Shown piece after piece: positions 1 to 10,797 of a stretch of 64,000 bases of DNA. Numbering within the stretch: position 1 is the stretch's first letter; the number at the start of each line of letters is the position of its first letter. The translations under genes were made by a program, and so were the position numbers. Under the pieces are notes generated by a model. That model saw only the letters and a program-made list of their open reading frames with translations. It was not told the origin of the DNA and made no database searches. Source of the DNA: Latrodectus hesperus (Eukaryota; Arthropoda; Arachnida; Araneae; Theridiidae); assembly GCA_037975125.1 (NCBI GenBank), contig CM075852.1:17054099-17118098 (forward strand), read 5' to 3'.

Positions 1-39
1 ATTAATAAGTGGTGTATCCGCCAGAATGTTCAATACAAG

Positions 40-118
40 CATTCTTACATATAGGTTCGAATCCCACCTTGGACATGGATGTTTGTTTTGTTTCGGAATC
101 GACTTTAACTCCTTAACC
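40..118 (+). repeat. SINE-A fragment (tRNA-derived), B-box part
   Basis: The piece holds a pol III B-box-like stretch (ggttcgaatcc) followed by 'caccttggacatggatgttt' and a degraded 'ttcggaatcgactttaa'. The same order occurs in the complete minus-strand copy at 49756-49945, so this is the middle of the same SINE with head and tail missing. The remaining bases up to about 344 contain nothing I recognise. Confidence 0.6.
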
Positions 119-344
119 GGCAATCCCGAGTACATTCGGGCAAAAATTTCTGGGCGTTTTCCGGCTATCCCGAGCCCCTTGGTAGGGGCAACTGGCTTCA
201 CTGCAATGCTTTAAATTCAACCCCCGAATTGATGGATTGCCGTGAAATCGTGGCTTGGGAACTTATTTACTGACAGGTCATGGCTGATTTAACTAATGTG
301 AGCGGAAATCGAAAGTATTTCAAGAAAGCAACAGTTTTACTTAG

Positions 345-1620
345 GCAGTAGTCATTCCGATCTACAAACAGGGAAAAAACAGAAATCTACCCTCCAGTTA
401 CAGGCCAATATCCTTACTGCCAACGATGGCCAAAATAGCTGAAAAGTTCATTCTGAATAAACTGTTAGATTTTGATGCCCAGATAAGCATCATAATCCCT
501 CAGCAATTTGGTTTTAGGAGGAAACTATCCACATTCCACCAATTGCTCCGGGCAGTGGAGAAGATAGCAAAAGGTATTGCTAACAAAAAATCTACTGGAG
601 GAATTTTTCTGGACATAGAAAAAGCTTTTGACCGTGTTTGGCATCAAGGCTTACTATTCAAATTAATTACTTACAACTTCCCTCCCATCCAGATCAAACT
701 CATAAGAAACTACCTAACTAATAGAAAATTTACCGTAAGGTTTGATAATGTTTACTCCCAGGAAAAGCCCATATTAGCAGGCGTCCCACAGGGATCACTG
801 CTGGGCCCATTCCTATTTAATGCCTTCATCAATGATATTCCGCAGAGCCCTAATGCTATGCTTTGCCTGTTTGCGGATGACACTGCCATATTAACCACAA
901 ATAGCAATCACAAAACACTACACCAACACTTAACAGAACATCTGAAGGTAATAGAAGAATGGCTTGTTAAATGGAAAATAAAGGTAAATCCGACCAAGTC
1001 CCAGGCAGTTCTTTTCACAAGAAAAATGTTACCGTGTGAAAAGGTCAAATTAGCGGGAAGAGAAATTCCCTGGGCTAGTAGGGTTGATTACCTTGGACTC
1101 ACTATTGACAGGAGACTAACGTGGAAAGCCCATATTACTAAAATCAAAAATAAATTCATAGCAGCTAAAACTACCCTTTATCCACTGCTAGCCCCCAAGT
1201 CAAAACTCTCGCTAACAAATAAACTCCTAATATATAAAGCCTACCTCAGACCGATAATAACCTATGCTGCTCCAATCTGGGGAGGAGCAGCTGATTCAAA
1301 TATCAAAGTCTTAGAAGCTCAGTAAAGCAAAATACTTAGACTTATTACTAACTCAGAGTTTTACTTAAGAAACCACCAAATAAGAGAGAACTTGGGAATC
1401 CTGCCCCTAGCCCGCTACCTTAAATTTCTTGCATTTAATTTCTACCATAAATTATACACAATCAACAATAGTGAGATTCAGGGTATTTAACTTTACAGTC
1501 CTTATGACCTAACGCATTTCCATAGGCCCAGAGCAGTGTTGAGAGTAAAACCTCTCACCAATATCTCCATTTATTCAAATAATTTCAAACGGAAAAGAAA
1601 GAAGAATAATAATTAATGGA
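345..1620 (+). pseudogene. LINE reverse transcriptase (Jockey-type), broken ORF2
   Basis: The enzyme would copy LINE RNA into DNA at the nicked target. The frame is open from 345; the first ATG is at 426, but RT sequence clearly begins before it (SYRPISLLPT just upstream), so 426 is not a true start. Within the 299 codons from 426: LDIEKAFDRV at residues 62-71 (first catalytic Asp D63), GVPQGSLLGP around 119-128, and the catalytic FADD at 149-152. The thumb-like WLVKWKIKVNPTKS follows, then DYLGLTIDRRLTWKAHI at 221-237. A TAA at 1323-1325 interrupts a motif normally continuing from EAQ; the same frame then resumes (SKILRLITNSEFYLRN) and continues with one more stop near 1489 to an HRPRAVLR-like stretch. 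Two in-frame stops and the absent endonuclease make this non-autonomous. The clade call rests on remembered motif patterns. Confidence 0.85.
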
Positions 1621-1737
1621 AATCTTATCTCTACCTAAATAAAATCTTGTGAGAAACCACATTGTAAATAAATCGTGTGGAACCTGTAAATATCTCAGTT
1701 TTATGTTATCTTAAGCAACTATGGATATGTATCATTC

Positions 1738-1962
1738 TTTGTCCTCCGTTGTAAATATTCTAACGGAACTTTGTGTTTATCAAGAATTATTGTCATCAAC
1801 CTGTGTTATTCCTTTGTAACTCCTTGGTAAATATTTTAACGGAATTTGTGTGCTTCAAAGTATTATTGTATTCATCCTGTGTATTCTCCTTATATTTTCC
1901 TACGTAAAAAATTTTATATGGATTTTATGTGTACAAAGAATTATTGTCATCATCTAAGTGTC
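1738..1962 (+). repeat. Three diverged ~70-85 bp tandem units in the LINE 3' UTR
   Basis: The phrase 'gtaaatattctaacggaa..ttgtgt..caaagaattattgt..tcatc' recurs three times, at about 1750, 1828 and 1900, each time followed by a 'ctgtgt' or 'ctaagtg' word. The third copy is the most diverged. Tandem repeats in 3' UTRs are known for several LINE clades, but I do not know this family. Confidence 0.6.
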
Positions 1963-2499
1963 TATTACTAGGATTACTCAATTACTTAGTCCAAAAACAC
2001 AAGTCATGCAGAGTGCATCCAGTGGGAGCACTTACCTCAATAGTTTTGTATTATTCATTATTGTATCTTTATTTCTGATTTTTTAATCACCAGGCCAAGA
2101 CTATCCAAGGACTCCAATTCATTAGAAAACGAGGTACATGGCCGGAAGGCTACAGACCTCCCTCAATTCCAGACGAAAAAAAACAAAACAGTTTTACTTT
2201 TCTATATTTATTCACATTTAGATTTTCATAGTTGAAGACTCTAATTATTGCGATTTATAAAAAATCTATGTAATATTAATTTTTATTACATTTTTTATCA
2301 AGTTTTGAAGTAAATAACATTATTTAGTTTCTTTGTATAATACATATTATATATATATGTATATATATAGTTTAATTTTTTCAGTATTACAGAGAATAAT
2401 TTAGAATAATTATTTTACACTTTCACTGACTGATATGAAAACGATATTATTTCACAACATAGCAATCAAAAGAAAGTATTCATTAAATGGTTTCTTTGA

Positions 2500-2501
<2 letters not shown>

Positions 2502-2561
<60 letters not shown>
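2502..2561. repeat. (TA)n microsatellite, ~60 bp
   Basis: An uninterrupted TA dinucleotide run. Confidence 0.98.
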
Positions 2562-2565
<4 letters not shown>

Positions 2566-4337
2566 TATAATTTAATTGGAAACTGGACAATATGAGATTA
2601 TATTAATATGTGACTTAGTGACAAGGTTAAAAAATATGAGGAATCTATAAAATTTAAATATTCAAAAATATGAAATTTTAAAAAGTTAAAAATTTTTCTT
2701 AAAATTAGAATGGATAAAATAAGTAATAAATTGAATGTTATTTCTTTAAACATTTGAATGAATTTAGTATTTTAAACAATTTTGTAATGATTTTTGTACG
2801 TTTTTAATCCTTGTAATCTCTGAGATTTTAACTAATTTCACTCTGAACCTAATTTTAATTTATAAATTAAATAACTTTTTTCTAGAGTTATCATTTTAAA
2901 TGCTTATATATTTTTATTAATGATTAACAAAAAATCGGATGTCTTAGTTATACAAAATATGTGTTTATGTAAATAAAATATTCAAGCTTAAATCATTTTT
3001 TGTTGAATGTAAGAAAAAAATAATATTATAAAATGAACAAAATTTTCTCACACTTGATTTTAAAATGTAAAACTTTAAATTTTAAAATATTAAAATAAAT
3101 TTTAACATTTAACTGTATTTAAATTTTTAATAATGAAATTATTTCTATAGAAAACTAATACTTATGGCATTATTTCATCAGATACATATACATTTATAAT
3201 AAAATGTAAATTATGCTTAAATGTTAGTATGATGCATACCCTTACTGAAGACACTTCCAAATATTTTATTTTATACATGTGACATGAAAATATTTGCAAA
3301 TAAATGTTATAATTATGCTTTGAAGGTTTATTACTCATTATATTTATTTATAAAAACAATTAAAAATATGAAAATAAATCGAGCGATATAAAACTCAGTC
3401 AAAGCATAAATCTTAACATCATGATATTTTTAATTCTATTTCGTAACATCTCGTTGACAAGCTTTGCTTGGAATCAAATTTTCAGATTTAAAAAATACGG
3501 TCATAAAATAATATTAATTTTCTAAAATTTACAGAATTTTCACCACTTAGACTAACAGTTTTCTTCTGTGAATTGAAGAATAATTTGCAAACTATCAATC
3601 AAAATATAAAATTATTTAGGCTCCATATTTTAGAATATAAATATTATTTTTCAAATTTAGATAATATGTAATTTAGACAATTAAAATTATTCCAAGCAAA
3701 ATTCAAAAATATACCACAAAAATATTAATTCTTAATCTAAAAAATTATGACAAATTATTTGCTATTGAAATTTTTTTAAAAAATAAATAAGCTTAGGAAG
3801 TGCATTATAGAAATATATGGTACTAGAAGGAATATGAAAAAGGTAGATAGCCATATACAAAAATTGATTTGGTGCTTTGAAAATTTTAAGCAACAATTGT
3901 AAAATTATTTCTAAAAGCAATCAAAAGGATAACTATTTAAAAATAATTATCCTTTTTTACATTTTATATCCACATTTATATCAATAAACACATATTTTCA
4001 TTTTTCTCAAAAATGTGTATTAGTCAAATTGGTTTCATATTTTGAGAAAATTGAAGCTTACTATAGCAACGTTAAATAAAAAAAAATTTGAAAATCAAAT
4101 ATCTACTCAGATTTTACATTCGAAACAATAGAAATAATAATTTCTCCTTATATCATGCTATTCAAAAAATAAATGGAATAAATGGAACTCGTGTATATTG
4201 TTAAATGTAAATATATTTTGCATTTATTGTAATGTTGCATTTATCGTCATTTTAAAATATTTTTTCATTAATAAATTTAAAATTCTAATTTTAAATTCTT
4301 CTTAAATGAACAAAATATATAACTAATTTGAGAACAA

Positions 4338-4340
<3 letters not shown>

Positions 4341-4405
<65 letters not shown>
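4341..4405. repeat. (AT)n microsatellite, ~65 bp
   Basis: An uninterrupted AT dinucleotide run; a shorter run follows at 4459-4474. Confidence 0.98.
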
Positions 4406-4407
<2 letters not shown>

Positions 4408-4883
4408 AAATGTTATTTTAAAATTATGATAATATGATATTCATTGAGTTAGCTATCATATATATATATATATAATTTATTTAAGAATTTTAAATATAAA
4501 AACTGCGTAGAAGTAAATTAAATTTATTGATAATAATTTTCAAGATAATAAAATAAAATTTATATTTATTGTAATTAAAAAATTATAATAGAGACTTGAA
4601 GAAATTTTCAAGTAGAACCTTCATAAAGAAAACTACTAGCACACGTGGGTTTCTTTAGCTGACAACGATTGATGGTCTTTCCCCACTGTAAGTGATTAGA
4701 ATGTGATTATTGTGAGGTGGTCCAGGGAAAGCGGAAATACGCCTCATCAAGAGTTAGAGGGTCTTGTATTCTTGACAAGTTATAAAGGCGGGAAAACTTG
4801 CATTCCAGTGAAAGCCAAAACTATGTTGCCACCGCGAAGCAAAAATGAAGCACTTTCTTCTCTGAACCTCAGACGGTTAAGGG

Positions 4884-4962
4884 GTTAAAACGTAGGTCCC
4901 GGTCTAAGCAATAAATGACCGTTGAGTGACAAACAAACCAAACCAAACCAAACCAAACCGAT
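4884..4962 (+). repeat. SINE-A 3' end with (CAAAC)n tail
   Basis: It reads 'aaaacgtaggtcccggtcta', a variant 'gcaataaatgaccgttgagtg', then 'acaaacaaaccaaaccaaacc'. This equals the 3' part of the complete SINE-A copy (reverse strand of 49756-49945). The tRNA-derived head is absent, so this is a 5'-truncated copy. Confidence 0.8.
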
Positions 4963-5824
4963 ACCATCATTACTTTTATTGCATTCACCATATTAGCGCA
5001 TACTTCTCATACTATATACTGCATGCTTTAAGTTCACACACTTCGGACCACAAAGGCTCTCCTAAATCAAAATGTGATAAAAAACACGCTCTCCTTGTTT
5101 GTGTGTTGTTTTATAACATATTTTTGATTATGTAACCGTACGAACATTTTTTCTACTTGAAAGCACTGGCTCCATCAATTTTAACTTGCCCTTTTGTTCT
5201 AAGACAAGCTACTAAATTTATAGCACATTCAGTGGTCATACCAAATGATTGTATCTTTCCTTGATTGTAAGCTAAATAATTCATCTTCAGCTTTTTTTTC
5301 AGTTAATTTTTGAAGGTGCTTTGTTGAGAGCAGTATCTTTATTTGTGCTTTCATCCAGTACCAAAGTTCCTGCTAGCAGTCTCTTTTTATTCTGCAAGTT
5401 TGTCAATGCATTACACTGACAATGAATGCAGACTGAAATGAATGCATTTCACTCTTGACAGTGAAATCTATTCATTTCCTTCTTGCATTAGGATATAATA
5501 CGTTTGCACACTCAACTATACACTACTTAATAAATTCGGCATCCAAAATGAATTGTTCAGCAAGATTGTAGACTATCGTGAAATTTGATTATACGTTTTA
5601 AATATTTATATTGCTTCATGAATACCATAAACACACTTCTTTGTTATCTATGTTCACAAAAATACATTCCTTTTTCCTAAAACACCACATTCGTCCCTCT
5701 TTTAACTGTTTTGAAATTTATGATGTTACTAAAATGGAATATTTATTTATTTACTTTTGAATTATAATTTATCAGATCAATAAAAGAATCATTAATATGT
5801 ATTTCATGGATTTCCGATTTTTAT
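4963..5824. other. No supported gene
   Basis: No motif or repeat is recognised. On the minus strand about 5160-5400, short protein-like runs occur in different frames (for example LLAGTLVLDEST and MTTECAINLVACL). They could be remains of a processed pseudogene, but I cannot name a family. Confidence 0.4.
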
Positions 5825-6005
5825 CATTGGCTGTAGAGCCCAGGCTGGGCCTTTACCTTCCTCAGATGTGCATACCAGGACCCCCTATTTTTGGATAAAG
5901 TCATCCAGTTTGTTATTTTTAGTGTTTTAGGTCGTTTTCAAGGCAGTCACGCCATCGGAGTTTCGGTCGTCCTCTTCTTCTGATGCCCAATTGTTGTTCA
6001 TCCGG
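5825..6005 (-). pseudogene. LINE ORF2 C-terminal scrap (GRPKLRW type)
   Basis: The minus strand encodes RRRGRPKLRWRDCLENDLK and, after a one-base frame change, LKITNWMTLSKNRGSW, then YAHLRKVKAQPGLYSQ and a stop. This matches the well-known LINE endonuclease-RT tail pattern 'RRGRPRLRW.D.v..DL..l...NW...a.dR..Wr', which is also present in the minus-strand copy at 44546-44981. Only about 55 codons remain. It cannot act as an enzyme and simply marks an old LINE insertion. Confidence 0.75.
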
Positions 6006-6747
6006 ATCCCATTTTAATCTCTGTATTGAAATAAATTTAACAATATCTGGTTCTTTATATAGTTTATAGAGCTCAGAATTAGTTTTTTTTCACCATGTAT
6101 TCTCACATTTTTTCTTTCGAAAGTGGAGATGGTTTCTTTGTCCTTCTCAGTGAATGTCCACAATTGCCGATTTTAGCTCACCAAAAATGTTACAATTTGT
6201 TTTTCGTTCGATACGTGCTGCCAGTCGATACTTTTGTTTTTATTTATCACAAGGATTCCTTTCTCACTTACATGTAAACATGACGGTACTATTGGAAAAG
6301 AGAAATGAATGTTTCGTCTCGGTCAGAAAGGAAATCTTGGTTCAAAGTGGATTTTTCTGATTGTCTGAGCGAGACGCAAAAAGTGCATCCAACACGGACA
6401 TGTGAGACACTAATTGTTGAACACTGTATTATAGTATTAACTAAATGTTGTCTCAGCTTTAAAAAAGGTGAAAGTGTTTAAATGGTTTTTAAGGTATCAG
6501 AATATAACGACACAATGGTTTTGGTCAAAATTCGCTTCTGCATTAATACCACAGTGATCAGATTTGAGGTCAAGGACAGTGAAAAGAACTTTTTACATAA
6601 TCTGCTGCCTTGCATTGTTATTGATGTTTTTCTTGATATAATAGTGCAGGTTGTTCTAGGCTCTAGTTCCATAGTCTTTAATAGATATTTCAAGTGCATT
6701 AATTATCCACCTTACTATCTAAAATTTTGCAACTTTTTTCTTTACCT
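6006..6747. other. No supported gene
   Basis: Open frames exist on both strands here (for example 6482-6844 plus and 6478-6699 minus), but neither has a recognisable domain, and the plus one runs into the SINE at 6748. I treat them as chance frames. Confidence 0.5.
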
Positions 6748-6926
6748 TCGGAGCTTGAATGGCAGCCGAAGAGTTAATGCTCTTGCCTTCGATTCAGCAG
6801 TTTGTGGGTATGAATCTCACCTTAATGCTTGGATGTTTGCTTAGTTCGGTATCTTCTTTAAACCGTAGGTCAAGGTCTAATTAGGTCTCGTGTGCGAAAA
6901 ATGGCCATTGAGTGACAAACAAATAA
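6748..6926 (+). repeat. SINE-A, nearly full length, diverged
   Basis: The head has the A-box region 'aatggcagccgaagagtta' followed by 'tgctcttgcc', then a decayed B box 'gggtatgaatctcacc'. The body follows ('ttaaaccgtaggtcaaggtc', 'taattaggtctcgtgtgcg'), ending 'gccattgagtgacaaacaaa'. It is the same architecture as 49756-49945 with many substitutions, so this is an old copy. Confidence 0.8.
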
Positions 6927-8100
6927 ATCGGATCTTGACTGAAATCAGACTTGCTTTTTTCAAATTTAGGTGCTATATAGACAATCTTTGGCCGACAAAC
7001 ATGCAATGCTATCGTGTAATGCTCCGATATTTAGTGACAATTGTTACTAATCGTTGTGTGTGGGGAGATTTTCATTATCTTATTGACTTCATCATCTTAT
7101 TGAATACCGTGTTCCACTTTATACTTAATTAGGTACTTAGTGTCAATAAGGGTGTCAATAAGGAATAGTGTATTTTCATTAGAATTCATGAAATAATTAG
7201 AATTCTGAAATATTATCGTTCTAACATAATATAACTTTTTTTTCCATTTAACTCAAATTAAGAATATGTGCTAATTTTTTACCTCTACGTGGACTCATCT
7301 TTGTTGAACTTAAGAAGTTCCGCAGCTTCAAATGCATATAAATCAATAAGTTTTGAACCTTCATATTGGTGTGTGAATATAAGAAATCTATTATTATTAT
7401 TATTTATAATATAAACATTTGCTATTTAAAATTATTGTTTCATAATCATGATTGTAATATTTTTTATACATTTGGATTTTAAATGATTCTATTGTTAATT
7501 AACTGTTTATCATTTTAGGTTTACTTCAAAACAACACTTGAAACCATATTTACTGAAGCTTCTTGAAGAAATTAGTAAATTATTTTACTTAATTGTGTGT
7601 TAACCCAAGTTCCCAAGTTGATTGAATATTTAAAAGTTGATTGAATAATCTTTATTTTCTTACAGTTTCTAAAGTATCTTATGAGCGGAATATAATGTCA
7701 AATAGTGATAAATCTTAACTTTGAAAAAAAATTGTACTTTTATAATTTTTTAGTTCTAGTAAACTTTTTTTGGTGTGGTGTCTTTATTTCTCTCACATAA
7801 CATAATATTTCTATTAAATGTGAGTTCTGTACATTTTTCCATTGTATATTTTTCAGTTTAAAAGTATATTTTTCTATTCAAAAAATGAAGGTACATATAG
7901 AGACATAAGTTAAACTCGTAGAAAATATTTCATTAGATAAAAAATTATATTATTACTAACATCAAAAGAACAAATTAAAAACTCCTGTTTGATGATCATC
8001 AGTAACTTGAATTGAATACGTATGTAAAAGTATTAACATTCCCATGTGGTTTTTGATAGCATTAAACTTAATACTTTGGTTTAAAAAATTGATTTGCTCG

Positions 8101-8102
<2 letters not shown>
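6927..8102. other. AT-rich, no gene seen
   Basis: Only short chance frames; a small (TTA)n run near 7391. Confidence 0.5.

Positions 8103-8167
<65 letters not shown>
8103..8167. repeat. (TA)n microsatellite, ~65 bp
   Basis: An uninterrupted TA run. It creates a meaningless poly-(Tyr-Ile) reading frame that is not a gene. Confidence 0.98.
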
Positions 8168-8169
<2 letters not shown>

Positions 8170-10134
8170 CTATGTAGTTCTTCAATGGGAAAAATCAGTA
8201 TTTTTTGCAGTTATCTCTTTACTGTTGTAGAGTGATATAAGGTGGGTAGGAGTACCAACTCAGGGGTTAACCTCGTCATTTTTACTTGTTCAATAGCACA
8301 AAATGAGTGGATTTAAATAAACTGTAACTTTAGGTGTTGGACTTCACCCAGAATCTGATATAAAAATCAACTCATTCTTGTGCTTTCCAATGACTCACTC
8401 TTAAATATACCTATAAATTAAGACACTTATGGAAAATTTGATTTTAAAAACTTTTTCTGCTAAAAAATCTTTTTATGATTTAAATTGATAATTTTCTAGA
8501 TTATGTATGCATCATCTCCCTATAAAACTAATAATTTTATAAAGATTCTGTTATACTTGAAATATCAAATAGATTATACTAAATTAACTGAATCGTTCTT
8601 GGCCGTTATTTTCTATTTATTGTCCATCAAAATAGAAAATTAAACGTACAGAAAATACTTAATTCTGCAGATTAAATTTTAAAATCATCTGTGTATGTGA
8701 GTTTCATATACAAATCTTAAAATATAAATACATGGCAATGAGTTATTTATAATTTTTTGAGAGTTACAAATTATTCATTGGTGCATATATTTTTAATGTC
8801 CCAAGCCGCCATTACTCGGGGTAAAATATGGTTTCCTCCAAAGGAAGACCGTCATACTCGTGTATATTAATATATACTTGCTTATATAAAATAGTGTATT
8901 AGAAAATTTACACAATGTATAGATAAGTATATTTTAATTTTAAAAAAGTGGTAGTTTATATATACATATATAATGATCAGATTTTAAATTTAAAGGTTCG
9001 AGTCCAGTGTTTGTCATGAAAGTTAATCCTTGCGTAAGTAAAGTAACCGTATGATGACGAGCCAAATTAAACGCAGGTCCAAAGTTTACTGACGTATAAT
9101 CTGAGAGATAAATTCTGATTGTGATTTTAAACAGTTTTTTTTAATGTAAGCCGTGTTTGCAATTATTTATAAATTATATTTTTTCTCAAGGAAGCTAATT
9201 AGGACATGATTTACACCTTAAATAGGTTCCAGAGCCATAAGCGGGGATTGAATTTTGAACTAACCACACACACATTCGCCTACAACTTCTGCTTGGTCAA
9301 TGATAAAATTAATTTACTGCAAAATGTTATTGCACATCGGCTTCAGTAGCATTAAAATAATTATTCTACTAAAAATGCTTTTTTGATAGGAGCAGAACTT
9401 GATGAATATAATAACAGTACGTGGTGATACATATCGAAATCCAGCATTTCATTATAACTAGCTTAATATTTTTGTTAAAAATACGAGATTCACGAAAGAA
9501 ATGACTAGGTGTAGGCTGTTTCTTCATATGAATCCAATTTAAATGAAATTTAAGCTAAGTATCAATTCCTTCATACGAATATAAATATACTTGTTATTTT
9601 TTACTACGTTGGTAATTTTGTTTTAGGTATAACCTATGTAAATTGAACAAAATCTGTGATATCCACATACAAAAAAGTTTAAAATCGAGACTTAGCGTGA
9701 TTTGTTTGTACGATATGAAGAAATGTACATCATTGCCATGAAATAACTAAAGTAAAACATACTTTTCAAAAGTTATACATTTCAATTCTTTATCGCGATT
9801 CACTAACTCGATTAAGAATCAAAATGCATACCTAAATATAACTACAATATGAACAAATTTTTATCAATTTTGCTTTATGTTTGAGTCCGATGAAAATTCA
9901 GAATTCTATTTTAAAATTGGATGCAACAGTTCCAGTTTAATTGTTTTGATTCAGATTGAGTTTGTTATTGGGATACGTTGGTTGTGTAACTGCTGAGCAA
10001 AAAATTTCCTTAAATGAAAGTCAAATGTTCAGGTAGATGTGTATGGTATGAACTTCCACTTCGTGCCCCATCAGAGGGGAAATATTAAACTTTCAGATTG
10101 TTTCAACACTTATTTCGTATATATACATCATTGA
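8168..10134. other. No supported gene
   Basis: Positions 8238-8280 (ggagtaccaactcagg then ttaacctcgtcat) resemble part of the SINE-D body at about 28573-28607 and, on the opposite strand, 12705-12755. This may be a relic of the same repeat. A B-box-like word (ggttcgagtcc) occurs near 8995 without other SINE parts. The rest is AT-rich unassigned DNA. Confidence 0.4.
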
Positions 10135-10698
10135 TATACAGGGTGTCCGTAAAAGAATGTGTGTCCGAGTTTTAATGGTATATTACAGGAGTTTATTTTA
10201 TACTAAATATAACAAAGCATACATGAAATTGAAGGAACTATGAATCATGCATGAACTCTATCCTAGTTTTTCCTATCAGTGCTCAATGTGTGTGCCTTTA
10301 GTGATACGGCACACATCCAAGCGAAAATGCAATTCTTCGCACACTGTCTGCAGAAAGTCCGGAGTAAAAGAAGCAACAGCCTGTGCAATTCTACCTTTCA
10401 AGGTTGGTAAATCGTGGGGTAGAGGTGGAACGTGGACCCGATTTTTTACGAAGCCCCAAAAGGAAGAAATCTTAGCAAATTGTTGAATACAAAACGCTTT
10501 ACGCTTGCTCAGGAGTCGCCATTTTGAATAGATGACGCTGCAACTGTGAAAATGATGTAGCGGTACACGCGCATGCGCTTATCTGAAACTGTCGAGGTTA
10601 TTCTTTATTCGTCACCTTCAACCACAACTGTCGAACGATTACAGCTGATACTATTACAATTTGAAACTCGGACATTCTTTTACGGACACACTGTATAT
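10135..10698 (-). mobile_element. Mariner/Tc1-superfamily deletion derivative (MITE-like)
   Basis: The ends form inverted repeats: 'atatacagggtgtccgtaaa' at the left and, reversed, 'atatacagtgtgtccgtaaa' at the right, each continuing 'agaatgt..gtccgagttt'. TA dinucleotides flank both. The ~560-bp interior keeps only the first codons and the last ~65 codons of a transposase on the minus strand, so the element is an internally deleted, non-autonomous copy that could only have moved with help from a full-length relative. Confidence 0.85.
10276..10522 (-). pseudogene. Transposase remnant: N-terminus fused to C-terminus
   Basis: From ATG at 10522 the minus strand reads MATPEQA, then a frame break, then remnants resembling 'AFCIQQFAK'. 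The sequence jumps straight to PFWGFVKNRVHVPPLP and ends ..ELHFRLDVCRITKGTHIEH before a stop at 10276-10278. In arthropod genomes the paired motifs 'FLWGYVKDrVYvPPLP' and 'YRlDvCRvT.GaHIEHL' belong to the C-terminus of a Tc1/mariner-superfamily transposase. All catalytic residues (the DDE/D core) fall in the deleted part. Frames are broken at the join, so no protein is made. Confidence 0.8.
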
Positions 10699-10797
10699 CT
10701 CAGTTTCCTTAATTTTTTAACGCATTTAATTTTGGTCTACTTTCTCACACAGGCTTCTTATTCCCACCTTCACAATTTTAAGTGATAAAGGTCAATC

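Larger units (their letters stand above)
345..2190 (+). mobile_element. Jockey-like non-LTR retrotransposon, 5'-truncated, with 3' UTR
   Basis: The element is made of the reverse transcriptase part of ORF2 (345 to about 1620), followed by an AT-rich 3' untranslated region that ends in an A-rich tail near 2173-2190 (gacgaaaaaaaacaaaaca). No endonuclease domain or ORF1 lies upstream, and frame continuity is lost at a stop at 342-344, so the copy is truncated or decayed on its 5' side, as is usual for LINEs. No target-site duplication was identified. The 3' UTR holds a diverged tandem repeat, listed separately. Confidence 0.8.
2191..4883. other. AT-rich stretch, no gene seen
   Basis: This is very AT-rich sequence with only short open frames and no protein motif. 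It carries two long (TA)n runs, listed separately, and shorter ones near 2346-2368 and 4459-4474. From about 4620 to 4883 the composition becomes more balanced, but I recognise nothing there. Confidence 0.6.

Noticed and set aside
6482..6844. 120-codon open frame
   Set aside because: No domain, runs into a SINE, and the opposite strand is equally open; considered chance.
8044..8235. Frames with poly-(Tyr-Ile), also at 30564-30847 and 58478-58722
   Set aside because: They are translations of (TA)n tracts and have no other support.
8990..9090. SINE copy suggested by ggttcgagtcc
   Set aside because: Only the B-box-like word is present; body and tail of the known families are absent.
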